Shown here piece by piece: positions 9,823-17,687 of a stretch of 64,000 nt of DNA. The position numbers and the translations under genes are program-made. The first letter of the stretch is position 1; every line of letters begins with the position of its first letter. This stretch comes from Marinobacter sp. 2_MG-2023 (GTDB lineage Bacteria > Pseudomonadota > Gammaproteobacteria > Pseudomonadales > Oleiphilaceae). The DNA lies in contig NZ_JAUOPH010000004.1 in NCBI RefSeq assembly GCF_030546935.1, positions 434,001 to 498,000 of the forward strand, given 5' to 3'. The notes beneath the pieces were generated by a model. That model saw only the letters and a list, made by a program, of their open reading frames with translations. It was not told the origin of the DNA and did no database searches.

Positions 9823-11511
9823 TCAGGGCGGCCCTATCTCGCAAGCCAACACCAGCGCCCAGAACTCAGAGAAGTCATTCACCACCACATCCGGTTTATC
9901 CGGGTGCTTATGGGTACCCGGAAATATGCGGTTCAACCAGGGCAAATCCCATTGCGCACCGTTAAAGAAGACAGACGTCATACCCGCTCGCTTTGCAGCA
10001 ATCACATCCGTGGTACTGTCACCGACGTACCAGACACTGGGGTCAGGTGGGTAATCAAGCTTCTGCACCGCCAGCAAAAGCTGATCCGGGTGCGGCTTGC
10101 GCAAGGGCGTGTCATCGCCGCAGACATCCACATCAAACAACTCGACCCAACCTGTGTCTTCTACGGCAGCCAGTTCATGCTCGAAAAACTCCCGGTCGCG
10201 ATTGGTGATGACACCCACCTGGATGTTGAGCCGCCGCAGCCCCTCGAGTACCTCCCGGACCTTTGCCTCAAAAGCTTTTACTGTGCCGTAGTGATTGCGG
10301 TAATGATGATTGAACGCTTTGTGGGCAACCTGCTTGGCCTCCTGATCATCACCGAAGAGCACTTCAAAAATGTCCGTGCGTGAAATCTTCCGGTCAGCTT
10401 TCACCCTGGGGTGAAGCTTGGCAAACTCGCGCACATAAGCAACGAGCCTGGCATCTTCCGGTGTTTTACTGTCTTCAGGCGCAACCATCCGCTCCATCAG
10501 ACCGAGTTTGTGAAAATCCGGGAACATATCATCCACCGCGTGGTACATCGCATCCAGCGTGTCTACAAGCGTTGCATGCCAGTCGAACAGTACGACTTCA
10601 GGGCGGATAAGCCGGACCACGGCAGGGTGCCAATCAGGCTCTATGCGAGGTTCAGGGCGAGCAGGCGACGGAAACGGGGAGGGGCGAACCTCTGCAGGAG
10701 CGCGCATGAACTTCTCCGGCTCATCGCGCTCAATCAACGCAAGCAGGTCCATCAACTCTTCAAAGCTGTCGAGCACTGCCAGAGGCGCATCACGTTTGGA
10801 GAACCAGCTGCGAATGCGGTCTGCATCCCACTGGGCGCCATTGTAGAAAACGCCGGAAATTCCTCCACGACTTGCCGTAAGCATGTCGACATAACTGTCA
10901 CCGATGTACCAGGCGTTCGCATCTGCCGGCAGATGAAGCTGCTCAAGAACCCTGCTGATAACCTGCGGGTCCGGCTTGTATTCCGTAACATCATCGGCGC
11001 ATACAATGGCCTCAAACAGGTTTTGCCAGCGCCCTTCATCCACGGTTTTAAGTTCTTTCTCGAGAAACTCACGGTTCCTGTTGGTGACCACAGCCAGGCG
11101 GATACCCATGGCCTTGAGCGCAGAAAGGTAGTCGTAGGCTCCTGGCTGAAACGGACGGACTTGCCCGAAATAGCGCCGATAGGCCTCATTGTAGGCCTGA
11201 TGGGCAACCAGCTTTGCGGCTGTGTTGTCGCCGAAAACCGCGTTAAAGATATCCGTTCGTGACACTCGCCGCTCTGCGAGAATGCGCGGGTGCAAGCGCC
11301 GGAAAATACGAATGTAACGAACCAGCCTCACATCATCTGCAGTACGACATTTTTCTTCTGGCAGCAACTGCTCCACCAAACCAAGCTCTTCCAGTTGCGG
11401 CAGCATATCCTCCATCGCACTGAACATGGCATCGTGGGTATCGACCAGCGTTCCATGCCAATCAAATATCAGCACCGAAGGTGCAGACAGGCGCTCACTC
11501 AAGCGATCCAT
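9823..11511 (-). CDS. Tandem-domain HAD-superfamily protein
   Basis: A 562-residue protein made of two homologous HAD hydrolase domains, roughly residues 10-255 and 300-560. They are joined by a proline-rich linker (PSPFPSPARPEPR). Each domain keeps the nucleophile Asp, the motif II Thr (VVTNRNREF, VITNRDREF), the motif III Lys (EYKPDPQ, LRKPHPDQ) and the GDS metal motif (YIGDSYVD, YVGDSTTD). In both, motif I is FDWH rather than FDxD, so the usual acid/base Asp two residues after the nucleophile is His. The ATG at 11511 has AAAGGA six bases upstream; an in-frame TTG two codons earlier is less likely. The substrate is unknown. Confidence 0.85.
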   Translation of the reverse strand: MDRLSERLSAPSVLIFDWHGTLVDTHDAMFSAMEDMLPQLEELGLVEQLLPEEKCRTADDVRLVRYIRIFRRLHPRILAERRVSRTDIFNAVFGDNTAAKLVAHQAYNEAYRRYFGQVRPFQPGAYDYLSALKAMGIRLAVVTNRNREFLEKELKTVDEGRWQNLFEAIVCADDVTEYKPDPQVISRVLEQLHLPADANAWYIGDSYVDMLTASRGGISGVFYNGAQWDADRIRSWFSKRDAPLAVLDSFEELMDLLALIERDEPEKFMRAPAEVRPSPFPSPARPEPRIEPDWHPAVVRLIRPEVVLFDWHATLVDTLDAMYHAVDDMFPDFHKLGLMERMVAPEDSKTPEDARLVAYVREFAKLHPRVKADRKISRTDIFEVLFGDDQEAKQVAHKAFNHHYRNHYGTVKAFEAKVREVLEGLRRLNIQVGVITNRDREFFEHELAAVEDTGWVELFDVDVCGDDTPLRKPHPDQLLLAVQKLDYPPDPSVWYVGDSTTDVIAAKRAGMTSVFFNGAQWDLPWLNRIFPGTHKHPDKPDVVVNDFSEFWALVLACEIGPP

Positions 11512-11580
11512 AAACAATCCTTTGGCGTTCCAGAAACGTATCTATAAACCCTATTCACCAGTTAAAACCATATTGGCCCA

Positions 11581-11724
11581 ATGCACAAAAAACCACACCT
11601 GCCTGAGAAAACATGCCCGGTTTGCCAGCGTCCCTTCAGCTGGCGCAAGAAATGGGCTAAAGACTGGAACAGTGTGCGCTACTGCAGCGAACGCTGTCGT
11701 CGTAACGGGGCGTCAAAACTGTGA
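11581..11724 (+). CDS. DUF2256 family small cysteine-rich protein
   Basis: A 47-residue basic protein with two CxxC/CxxxC knuckles: CPVC at 12-15 and CSERC at 35-39. The tryptophan-rich middle (WRKKWAKDWNSVRYC) is typical of DUF2256. The cysteines are spaced for a zinc ribbon. Its TGA overlaps the GTG start of the photolyase gene (GTGA at 11721-11724), so the two are translationally coupled. DUF2256 genes are commonly found next to this photolyase type; a role in DNA or RNA binding is possible but unproven. Confidence 0.85.
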   Translation: MHKKPHLPEKTCPVCQRPFSWRKKWAKDWNSVRYCSERCRRNGASKL

Positions 11725-13268
11725 GCACGGTGGTCTGGTTCAAACGCGATCTTCGGGTTCAGGATCACCCGCCACTGCACTATGCGGCAGAGCTGGGCGA
11801 AGCCGTAATTCCCCTCTACGTTATAGAGCCGGAGTATTGGCAACTGCCCGACACATCCCGGCGGCAATGGCTTTTTATCGAAGAGTCACTCGCGGAGCTG
11901 AACCGAGAACTGCTAAAACGGGGCAGCCGGCTGCTGATTTGGCACGGCAGGATTACCGATGCGCTTTCGGCTCTACGTAAGCACTTCAATATAAATCGGG
12001 TTGTCTGCCACCAGGAAACCGGAGGGCAGTGGACCTATAAACGTGACGAAGCCACGATTGGCTGGTGCCAGGAACAGGGTATCGAGTTCCGGGAATGGCG
12101 GCAGTTCGGCGTTGTCAGGAGGCTCAAGAACCGGGATCTCTGGGATACCGAATGGAACCGGGTAATAAAATCCGATCAACTGTCGGCACCTGGATCTATT
12201 CATTCGCCAGAGGGCTTTGAAGGTTTTGAGACCTCTCAGCCTGCTCAGACGACCAAACACGCACCCGAATTCAGCCACACCCGCCCCTGCCCTGGCCGGC
12301 AAATCGGTGGCCGACAGCAGGGCGAAAAACTGCTGGCATCCTTTCTGGAAAGGCGTTGTGCCGGTTATCAATACAATATATCCAGCCCCAACACGGCTCC
12401 CCGTGCCTGTTCGCGGCTAAGCCCCCACATTGCCTACGGCACCCTTAGTCTGCGCGAAATTTATCAAGGTGCCAAAGCCACGGGCCAGCACAGCAGCAGC
12501 CTGCCGCGTAAAAAGAAAAGCCTGACCAGCTTCCGTTCGCGCCTGCACTGGCACTGCCATTTCATCCAGAAACTGGAGGACGAACCGGAGCTCGAGTTCC
12601 GCGCCATGCATCGGGAAATGGAAAAGCTGAAATCCGGGCCGGATAACAGTGAAAGACTGCAGCGTTGGCAGGAGGGCCAAACAGGCTGGCCCTTGGTAGA
12701 TGCCTGCATGCGCGCACTGCACCATTCCGGCTGGATCAATTTTCGCATGCGGGCCATGATCATGGCAGTCGCCAGCTATCAGCTCTGGCTACACTGGCGA
12801 GATCCGGGATTACATCTGGCGAGGCTGTTTACCGATTTCGAACCCGGCATCCATTACCCGCAGGTTCAGATGCAGTCGGGCCTCACTGGCATCAACGCTT
12901 TGCGGATTTACAACCCGGTGCTGCAAAGCCTCAAGCTGGATAAAGAAGGCGAATTTATCCGCCGCTGGATTCCGGAACTCGCCGGCCTTCCTGAAGTATG
13001 GATACACACCCCCTGGTTGATGACCAGAGCCCAGCAGCAACGTTTTGGCGGGAACACCTACATTTCACCGGTATGTGACCATGAACAGGCTGCACGCTCC
13101 GCGCGTAAGGCTATTGGGAGCTTTCGCCAGCAACAGGTCAGCCGGGAAGAAACAAGCCGGGTACTGCACACCCACGGCAGTCGCAAAGGGCCTGTTCAAA
13201 AACGGCCAGGGGCAAGCGGGAACAAAAAACCACCCGGTGATTACCAGCTGTCGCTGTTTGACGAATAG
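11721..13268 (+). CDS. Cryptochrome/deoxyribodipyrimidine photolyase family protein
   Basis: A 515-residue flavoprotein with an N-terminal antenna-binding domain (VVWFKRDLRVQDHPPL) and a C-terminal FAD domain. The FAD domain holds LHWHCHFIQKLEDEPELE, TGWPLVDACMRALHHSGWIN and FRMRAMIMAVASY. It probably repairs cyclobutane dimers or acts as a cryptochrome. It lacks the four-cysteine Fe-S cluster of the neighbour at 8282, so the two are distinct lineages. The start is GTG, coupled to the DUF2256 gene. The last 60 residues are basic and low in complexity, which may be a DNA-binding tail. Confidence 0.88.
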   Translation: MSTVVWFKRDLRVQDHPPLHYAAELGEAVIPLYVIEPEYWQLPDTSRRQWLFIEESLAELNRELLKRGSRLLIWHGRITDALSALRKHFNINRVVCHQETGGQWTYKRDEATIGWCQEQGIEFREWRQFGVVRRLKNRDLWDTEWNRVIKSDQLSAPGSIHSPEGFEGFETSQPAQTTKHAPEFSHTRPCPGRQIGGRQQGEKLLASFLERRCAGYQYNISSPNTAPRACSRLSPHIAYGTLSLREIYQGAKATGQHSSSLPRKKKSLTSFRSRLHWHCHFIQKLEDEPELEFRAMHREMEKLKSGPDNSERLQRWQEGQTGWPLVDACMRALHHSGWINFRMRAMIMAVASYQLWLHWRDPGLHLARLFTDFEPGIHYPQVQMQSGLTGINALRIYNPVLQSLKLDKEGEFIRRWIPELAGLPEVWIHTPWLMTRAQQQRFGGNTYISPVCDHEQAARSARKAIGSFRQQQVSREETSRVLHTHGSRKGPVQKRPGASGNKKPPGDYQLSLFDE

Positions 13269-13634
13269 CCTGCAAGTTCTTTTAACTGATTCGCACACCT
13301 CGCAAACGCGAATTCATCAACTGGCGATCAGGTGGTCAAACATTCCGCTCTCATGTTGAACCCAAAATTCAGCCCCCAGCCTGACTTGCACTACTTGTTA
13401 TAACACCACGCTATCCACCTGCGCTGTTCTGGAACCGCCTAAAGTCCGTCGCACCAGACACGGGCGCTATTTCGTATTTGGTTTCCTCGCGAGTGCCTCT
13501 CCTGAAAATTTCAAACCCTAATAAAAACAAACAGCTTGGTTACAAACGCTCACAACTGGCACAGCAGCTGCAACACCTATAGCAGGGGTCATGGCCTGTT
13601 AGTACAAGTGGACAACATTAGGAAGGTGATAACG
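13269..13634. other. Intergenic region upstream of the ABC transporter operon
   Basis: These 366 bases hold no convincing gene. They contain the 10-bp palindrome at 13396-13405, and a possible -35 (TTGCAC, 13386-13391) with a weak -10 near 13410, which would place the palindrome inside the spacer. A good ribosome-binding site (AGGAAGGTGAT) precedes the start at 13635. Confidence 0.5.
13396..13405. promoter_or_regulatory. Candidate GntR operator TGTTATAACA upstream of ABC transporter operon
   Basis: A perfect 10-bp palindrome of the GT-N4-AC type seen in GntR/HutC operators. Near-identical copies occur at 16909-16918 and 21098-21107, each before a transcription unit of the same cluster. Binding by the GntR protein at 16935 is inferred. 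Confidence 0.45.
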
Positions 13635-14996
13635 ATGAGAGAAACAAGCACCCTTGCAACACTCACACTCTGCGGGTCGCTGGCGATGTTCGCCGGTGCA
13701 GCCTCCGCAGAGACCATCCAGGTAGGTATCGGACACCAAAGCATGGTGACCAACACCGTTTCCGGCGGAATCGTGCTGGAAAAACTGGGCTTGCTAGAAA
13801 AACACCTACCCACCACAGGCAAATACGCAGACGTCGATTACGACATTGTGTTCCGGGATTACGATTCCGGGCCACCTATCACCAACCAGATGCTGGCAGG
13901 AAAACTGGAGTTCGGCGTTATGGGCGATTATCCGTTAATCGTCAACGGTGCCAAATTTCAGGAAACAGGAAAGCAGGAAACCCGTTTTATCGGCGTAACC
14001 GGTTACAACTTGCGTGGCACAGGTAACGGCATCGTCGTCCCTATTGAGTCCGACACCCAGAGTCTCGCAGACCTGGAAGGCAAAACGCTGTCCGTTCCCG
14101 TAGGCAGTGCTGCCTGGGGGATGACCCTCAAAGCTCTCAGCGAAGCGGGCCTGAGTGACAAGGTACGAATTGTTAACCAGAGCCCTGCCGTTGGCGCAGC
14201 GAATATTCAGGCAGGGCGCATCGACGCTCACGCTGACTTCTGCCCCTGGTCCGAGATCATGGAGTTCCGCGAAACCGGACGCAAGATCTATGACGGCAGT
14301 GAAGCTGGTGTTCCTACGTTCCACGGCATCGTGGTCCGTGAGAGCTATGCCGAACAGTACCCGGAAATTGTGGAAGGTGTACTGAAAGCCACGCTCGAAG
14401 CCCAGAAATGGATTCAGGAAAACCCCATGGAAGCGGCAATGAAGGTTTCCGAGTGGACCGGCGTGGAGAAAGAAGTCCTTTACCTCTACTTCAGCAACGG
14501 CGGAATCACCACTGCTGAAGCCAGCATCAAGACCCAATGGGTTGATGCCATGAAGTACGACCTGGATCTTCTCAAACGTGAAGTAGGGGTGCCCGATCTT
14601 GATTTCGACCGCTGGGTGGACGACTCCTACCTGCGCGCGGCTTACAAGGCCATGGATTTGGACTACGACACGCTGGTCACGTCTGTGGTTGACACCCAGC
14701 CCAACAATCCCGACCTGAAGCCCGCTGAAATCTGGTTCCAGGACAAAGGAATTGTTACCTACAACAGCGTCGCCGACATGCTTGCCGCCAAGGAAGCCGC
14801 GGAAAGCCCCATCAATGCAACCTTTGTCTACGACAACCTTACCGGCCTGAAACTGTTCGGCAAGGCCGCTTACATGGTGCGGGGCAACGACGGTGATGTG
14901 GTGGCGTTTCTCAAAAAAGCCGACTCCGAGAAATATATAGCTAACCACGGCGGCACCCCGGTCACACCGGAAAGTGCCGTTGCCATGGCGTACTGA
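13635..14996 (+). CDS. NitT/TauT-type ABC transporter substrate-binding protein with long C-terminal extension
   Basis: A 453-residue periplasmic protein with a clear signal peptide (cleavage near ASA-E, residue 23). The binding-protein fold of the NrtA/TauA/SsuA group carries GKLEFGVMGDYPLIVNG, LADLEGKTLSVPVGSAAWG and IQAGRIDAHADFCPW. Family members are usually about 330 residues. Here the last 85-90 residues form an extra segment that includes KAAYMVRGNDGDVVAFLKKADSEKYIANHGG worth of sequence (split here: KAAYMVRGNDGDVVAF and KYIANHGG), which resembles NosL-type domains. I chose the ATG preceded by AGGAAGGTGAT; 33 upstream codons are not secretory. The ligand should be a small anion such as a sulfonate, nitrate or bicarbonate analogue. 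Confidence 0.85.
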   Translation: MRETSTLATLTLCGSLAMFAGAASAETIQVGIGHQSMVTNTVSGGIVLEKLGLLEKHLPTTGKYADVDYDIVFRDYDSGPPITNQMLAGKLEFGVMGDYPLIVNGAKFQETGKQETRFIGVTGYNLRGTGNGIVVPIESDTQSLADLEGKTLSVPVGSAAWGMTLKALSEAGLSDKVRIVNQSPAVGAANIQAGRIDAHADFCPWSEIMEFRETGRKIYDGSEAGVPTFHGIVVRESYAEQYPEIVEGVLKATLEAQKWIQENPMEAAMKVSEWTGVEKEVLYLYFSNGGITTAEASIKTQWVDAMKYDLDLLKREVGVPDLDFDRWVDDSYLRAAYKAMDLDYDTLVTSVVDTQPNNPDLKPAEIWFQDKGIVTYNSVADMLAAKEAAESPINATFVYDNLTGLKLFGKAAYMVRGNDGDVVAFLKKADSEKYIANHGGTPVTPESAVAMAY

Positions 14997-15002
14997 CTAA
15001 CC

Positions 15003-15031
15003 GCCGTGCAGGCACTGAATGTCTGCACGGC
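15003..15031 (+). terminator. Intercistronic hairpin between binding protein and permease genes
   Basis: GCCGTGCAG and CTGCACGGC form a 9-bp stem with an 11-base loop, just after the binding-protein stop and without a T-run. Such hairpins often raise the amount of periplasmic binding protein relative to the membrane subunits by stabilising the upstream mRNA. Confidence 0.55.
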
Positions 15032-15052
15032 AACAGTCTGAGGAGTGAACAG

Positions 15053-15988
15053 ATGGATAACCACAGTAATGCAGCCCGACTGACTGAACCCATGGAGGAG
15101 ACAGACGACAGTCCGGCGGTTGAAAAGATCATTCAAAAGGAAGCTACGATGGCTCCCCCCATGGCAGAAAAGCCAAGCGAAACGTCTCGTCTGCCTGCGC
15201 GCATCTGGATGAAGACCATTGGAGCAAGGTATCTGGTTAGGATCATGGCCTTAATTGTCGCTGTGGTGCTCTGGGAGCTCGCATCCAGAAACGGTTTTCA
15301 CTTCTACATCAATTTCGACAACATCCCTGCGCCATCGGTTGTAGGTACAGCACTCGTGGCGGAACTGGCAGGACAGGAATTCTATTTGCACATCCTGCAT
15401 AGCCTGGAGCGCGTTGCGATTGCTTATGTGCTTGCAGTGGTCGTGGGCATCATTCTGGGCGTAGCCATGGGGCGTTCCCGGTGGGCTGAAGACATCATTC
15501 TTCCCTACATTGAGCTGTTGCGACCTATCCCAGCGGTTGCCTGGATTCCCCTGGCGATCCTGATGCTGCCAACGGAACAATCCAGCATCATTTTCATCAC
15601 CTTTCTGGGTGCTTTGTTCCCCGTCATCCTGAATACCGTTCACGGTGTGGAACAAACCAGCAGTGTTCTGGTTCGTGCAGCCCGGAGTCTGGGCGCCAGC
15701 CGCACAGCGATTCTCTGGCATGTCGTGCTGCCTGGCGCAATGCCATCCATCGTTGCGGGGCTTGCCATCGGTATGGGCGTTGCCTGGTTCTCTTTGCTTG
15801 CGGGGGAAATCATCAGCGGGCAGTACGGTATCGGTTACTACACCTGGAACTCCTACACCCTTATCCAATACCCGCAGATCATCATCGGGATGCTCACCAT
15901 CGGCGGCCTTGGCACGCTGTGTACGCTGCTGGTTCGCAAAGGCTGCAACCCACTCCTCAAGTGGCAAGCTAAAGGAGGCCGGTCATGA
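15053..15988 (+). CDS. NitT/TauT-type ABC transporter permease
   Basis: A 311-residue inner-membrane permease with about six membrane segments. The EAA-type coupling loop reads VRAARSLGASRTAILWHVVLPGA. It has a soluble acidic N-terminal extension of about 60 residues before the first membrane segment, longer than usual. GAGGAG lies seven bases before the ATG. Its stop overlaps the start of the ATPase gene (ATGA). It should form a homodimer that works with the ATPase at 15985 and the binding protein at 13635. Confidence 0.92.
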   Translation: MDNHSNAARLTEPMEETDDSPAVEKIIQKEATMAPPMAEKPSETSRLPARIWMKTIGARYLVRIMALIVAVVLWELASRNGFHFYINFDNIPAPSVVGTALVAELAGQEFYLHILHSLERVAIAYVLAVVVGIILGVAMGRSRWAEDIILPYIELLRPIPAVAWIPLAILMLPTEQSSIIFITFLGALFPVILNTVHGVEQTSSVLVRAARSLGASRTAILWHVVLPGAMPSIVAGLAIGMGVAWFSLLAGEIISGQYGIGYYTWNSYTLIQYPQIIIGMLTIGGLGTLCTLLVRKGCNPLLKWQAKGGRS

Positions 15989-16863
15989 ACGAGGCACTAC
16001 TGAACGACAATCGCCTGGCCGTACTGGACCATAGCCGGTTGAGAGCAAAAGCTGGCAAACCGGGAGTAGAGCGGGGCCGGATATCAGTCCGGGATGTGGA
16101 CATCGTTTTCGATACACCCACGGGTTCTCACTCCGCAGTACAGAGCGCCAACCTGACTGTCCAACCAGGAGAGTTTGTCTGTCTTCTGGGTCCATCCGGG
16201 TGCGGAAAATCAACCTTGATGAACAGCATAGCCGGTTTCGTACCTCCGACACGCGGTGACGTTACCGTGGACAGTGAGGCCGTAACCGAGCCGGGGCCTG
16301 ATCGCGGCATGGTGTTCCAACAACACTCGTTATTTCCCTGGAAAACGGTAAGGGAAAACGTCGCCTTCGGACCATTAATGGCAGGAGTAGGCCAGAACGA
16401 GGCTAACAGCGTTGCCCGTACGTTCCTCTCGCTGGTGGGGTTGGCAGCGTTCGAAAACGCCTATCCCAATACTTTGTCAGGAGGGATGCAGCAACGAGTC
16501 GGTATCGCTCGAGCCTTAGCAAACTATCCCAGTGTACTGCTGATGGACGAGCCTTTTGGCGCATTGGACGCCCAGACCCGAATCATGATGCAGGAAAACC
16601 TGCTGGAAATCTGGCGGGAGTTCCATAACACCGTCGTGTTCGTTACCCACGACATTGATGAAGCCGTGTTCCTGTCTGACCGGATCGTGGTGATGAGCGC
16701 CAGTCCCGGCCGAATCATCGCCGACATAAAGGTTGATCTACCCCGGCCCCGAGAGCAATCCCTACTGACAAGCCCCAGTTTCATGGCACTCAAACGCCAG
16801 TGTCTGGACCTGATTCGCAAGGAAACTCTCAATGCGTTCCAGCAACAGAACAAGGCGGGGTAA
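15985..16863 (+). CDS. NitT/TauT-type ABC transporter ATP-binding protein
   Basis: A 292-residue ATPase that powers the transporter. It has Walker A GPSGCGKST, the Q-loop in MVFQQHSLFPWKT, the signature LSGGMQQRVGIARAL, Walker B VLLMDEPFGALD and the H-loop VFVTHDIDEA. The SsuB/TauB/NrtD group is recognisable. About 30 residues precede the nucleotide-binding domain. Translationally coupled to the permease gene through ATGA. Confidence 0.94.
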   Translation: MNEALLNDNRLAVLDHSRLRAKAGKPGVERGRISVRDVDIVFDTPTGSHSAVQSANLTVQPGEFVCLLGPSGCGKSTLMNSIAGFVPPTRGDVTVDSEAVTEPGPDRGMVFQQHSLFPWKTVRENVAFGPLMAGVGQNEANSVARTFLSLVGLAAFENAYPNTLSGGMQQRVGIARALANYPSVLLMDEPFGALDAQTRIMMQENLLEIWREFHNTVVFVTHDIDEAVFLSDRIVVMSASPGRIIADIKVDLPRPREQSLLTSPSFMALKRQCLDLIRKETLNAFQQQNKAG

Positions 16864-16908
16864 GTAATGACCTGTTTCTCCTTAACTTCGCCCAAACTCG
16901 CCATTACC

Positions 16909-16918
16909 TGTCATAACA
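16909..16918. promoter_or_regulatory. Candidate GntR operator TGTCATAACA before the gntR gene
   Basis: Differs at one base from the palindrome at 13396. It lies 17 bases before the gntR start and directly upstream of the ribosome-binding site, a position suited to autoregulation. Confidence 0.45.
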
Positions 16919-16934
16919 ACCAGGAGGATGAGCG

Positions 16935-17678
16935 ATGAACAATGCGACTCAAATAATGGCTGGAAACTCACCCTTGCCCCTGTATGTCCAGATACGGGAT
17001 AGCCTTCGACGTCAGATTCTGGATGGCACCTATGAGGTTCACGAACGCCTGCCATCCGAAAATGAAATGATGAATGTTTTTGGAGTGAGCCGGATCACCA
17101 TTCGCCAAGCACTCCGCGACCTGCACAACGAAGGCCTGGTGTTCAGCGCCCAGGGCAAAGGGACTTTCGTCAGTAAGCCTAAAGCCGTTCAGAACGTTCA
17201 GCGCCTGGAAGGTTTCGGGGAAGCCATGGCGGCCCAGGGCTATGAAGCCTCAGCAAGGGTACTCAGCATCCAGCAAATGAAAGCACCGAAAGCCGTTGCC
17301 GCTTCTCTGGACCTGCAACAGGGCGACGAGGTCATCGAAGTCAAACGAGTGAGATACCTCAATCGTTCCCCGGTATGCATTGAGAACAGCTACTTCCCGA
17401 TGTTCATAGGGCAGCGCATGTTCGGCCTGGACCTGTCCGGCGACATTTTCCCCATGCTGGAGAACCTTTTCGGCATCCCTCTCGGTGGTGCTGATATCAG
17501 CCTCGACTCGATCCTGGCCGACGACGAAGCCCAGCGATACCTCAACCTCAAGCCCGGCGAAGCCATTCTCCGGGTTGAACGCCTGACCCACAACAGGAAC
17601 GGCCAACCCATCGATTTCGAGTATCTCTGCTACCGCGGTGATTCATTCAAATACCAGTTCCGGATTGACCGGAAATAG
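16935..17678 (+). CDS. GntR-family (HutC/UTRA) transcriptional regulator
   Basis: A 247-residue regulator. The N-terminal winged helix (LRRQILDGTYEVHERLPSEN, SRITIRQALRDLHNEGL, GKGTFVS) binds DNA. The C-terminal UTRA domain (about residues 95-240) binds a small effector. AGGAGG lies seven bases before the ATG. It sits between the ABC transporter genes and the flavoprotein gene, so it probably controls this cluster in response to the imported compound or a metabolite. TGTYATAACR sites fit its family's operator style. Confidence 0.9.
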   Translation: MNNATQIMAGNSPLPLYVQIRDSLRRQILDGTYEVHERLPSENEMMNVFGVSRITIRQALRDLHNEGLVFSAQGKGTFVSKPKAVQNVQRLEGFGEAMAAQGYEASARVLSIQQMKAPKAVAASLDLQQGDEVIEVKRVRYLNRSPVCIENSYFPMFIGQRMFGLDLSGDIFPMLENLFGIPLGGADISLDSILADDEAQRYLNLKPGEAILRVERLTHNRNGQPIDFEYLCYRGDSFKYQFRIDRK

Positions 17679-17687
17679 GAGTGCACG

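Noticed and set aside
10411..11262. 283-residue plus-strand frame inside the tandem HAD gene
   Set aside because: It is antisense to two well-conserved HAD domains and resembles no family; its repeats mirror the domain duplication on the other strand.
13935..14948. 337-residue minus-strand frame inside the binding-protein gene
   Set aside because: The sense frame has a signal peptide, ribosome-binding site and family motifs; the antisense frame has none.
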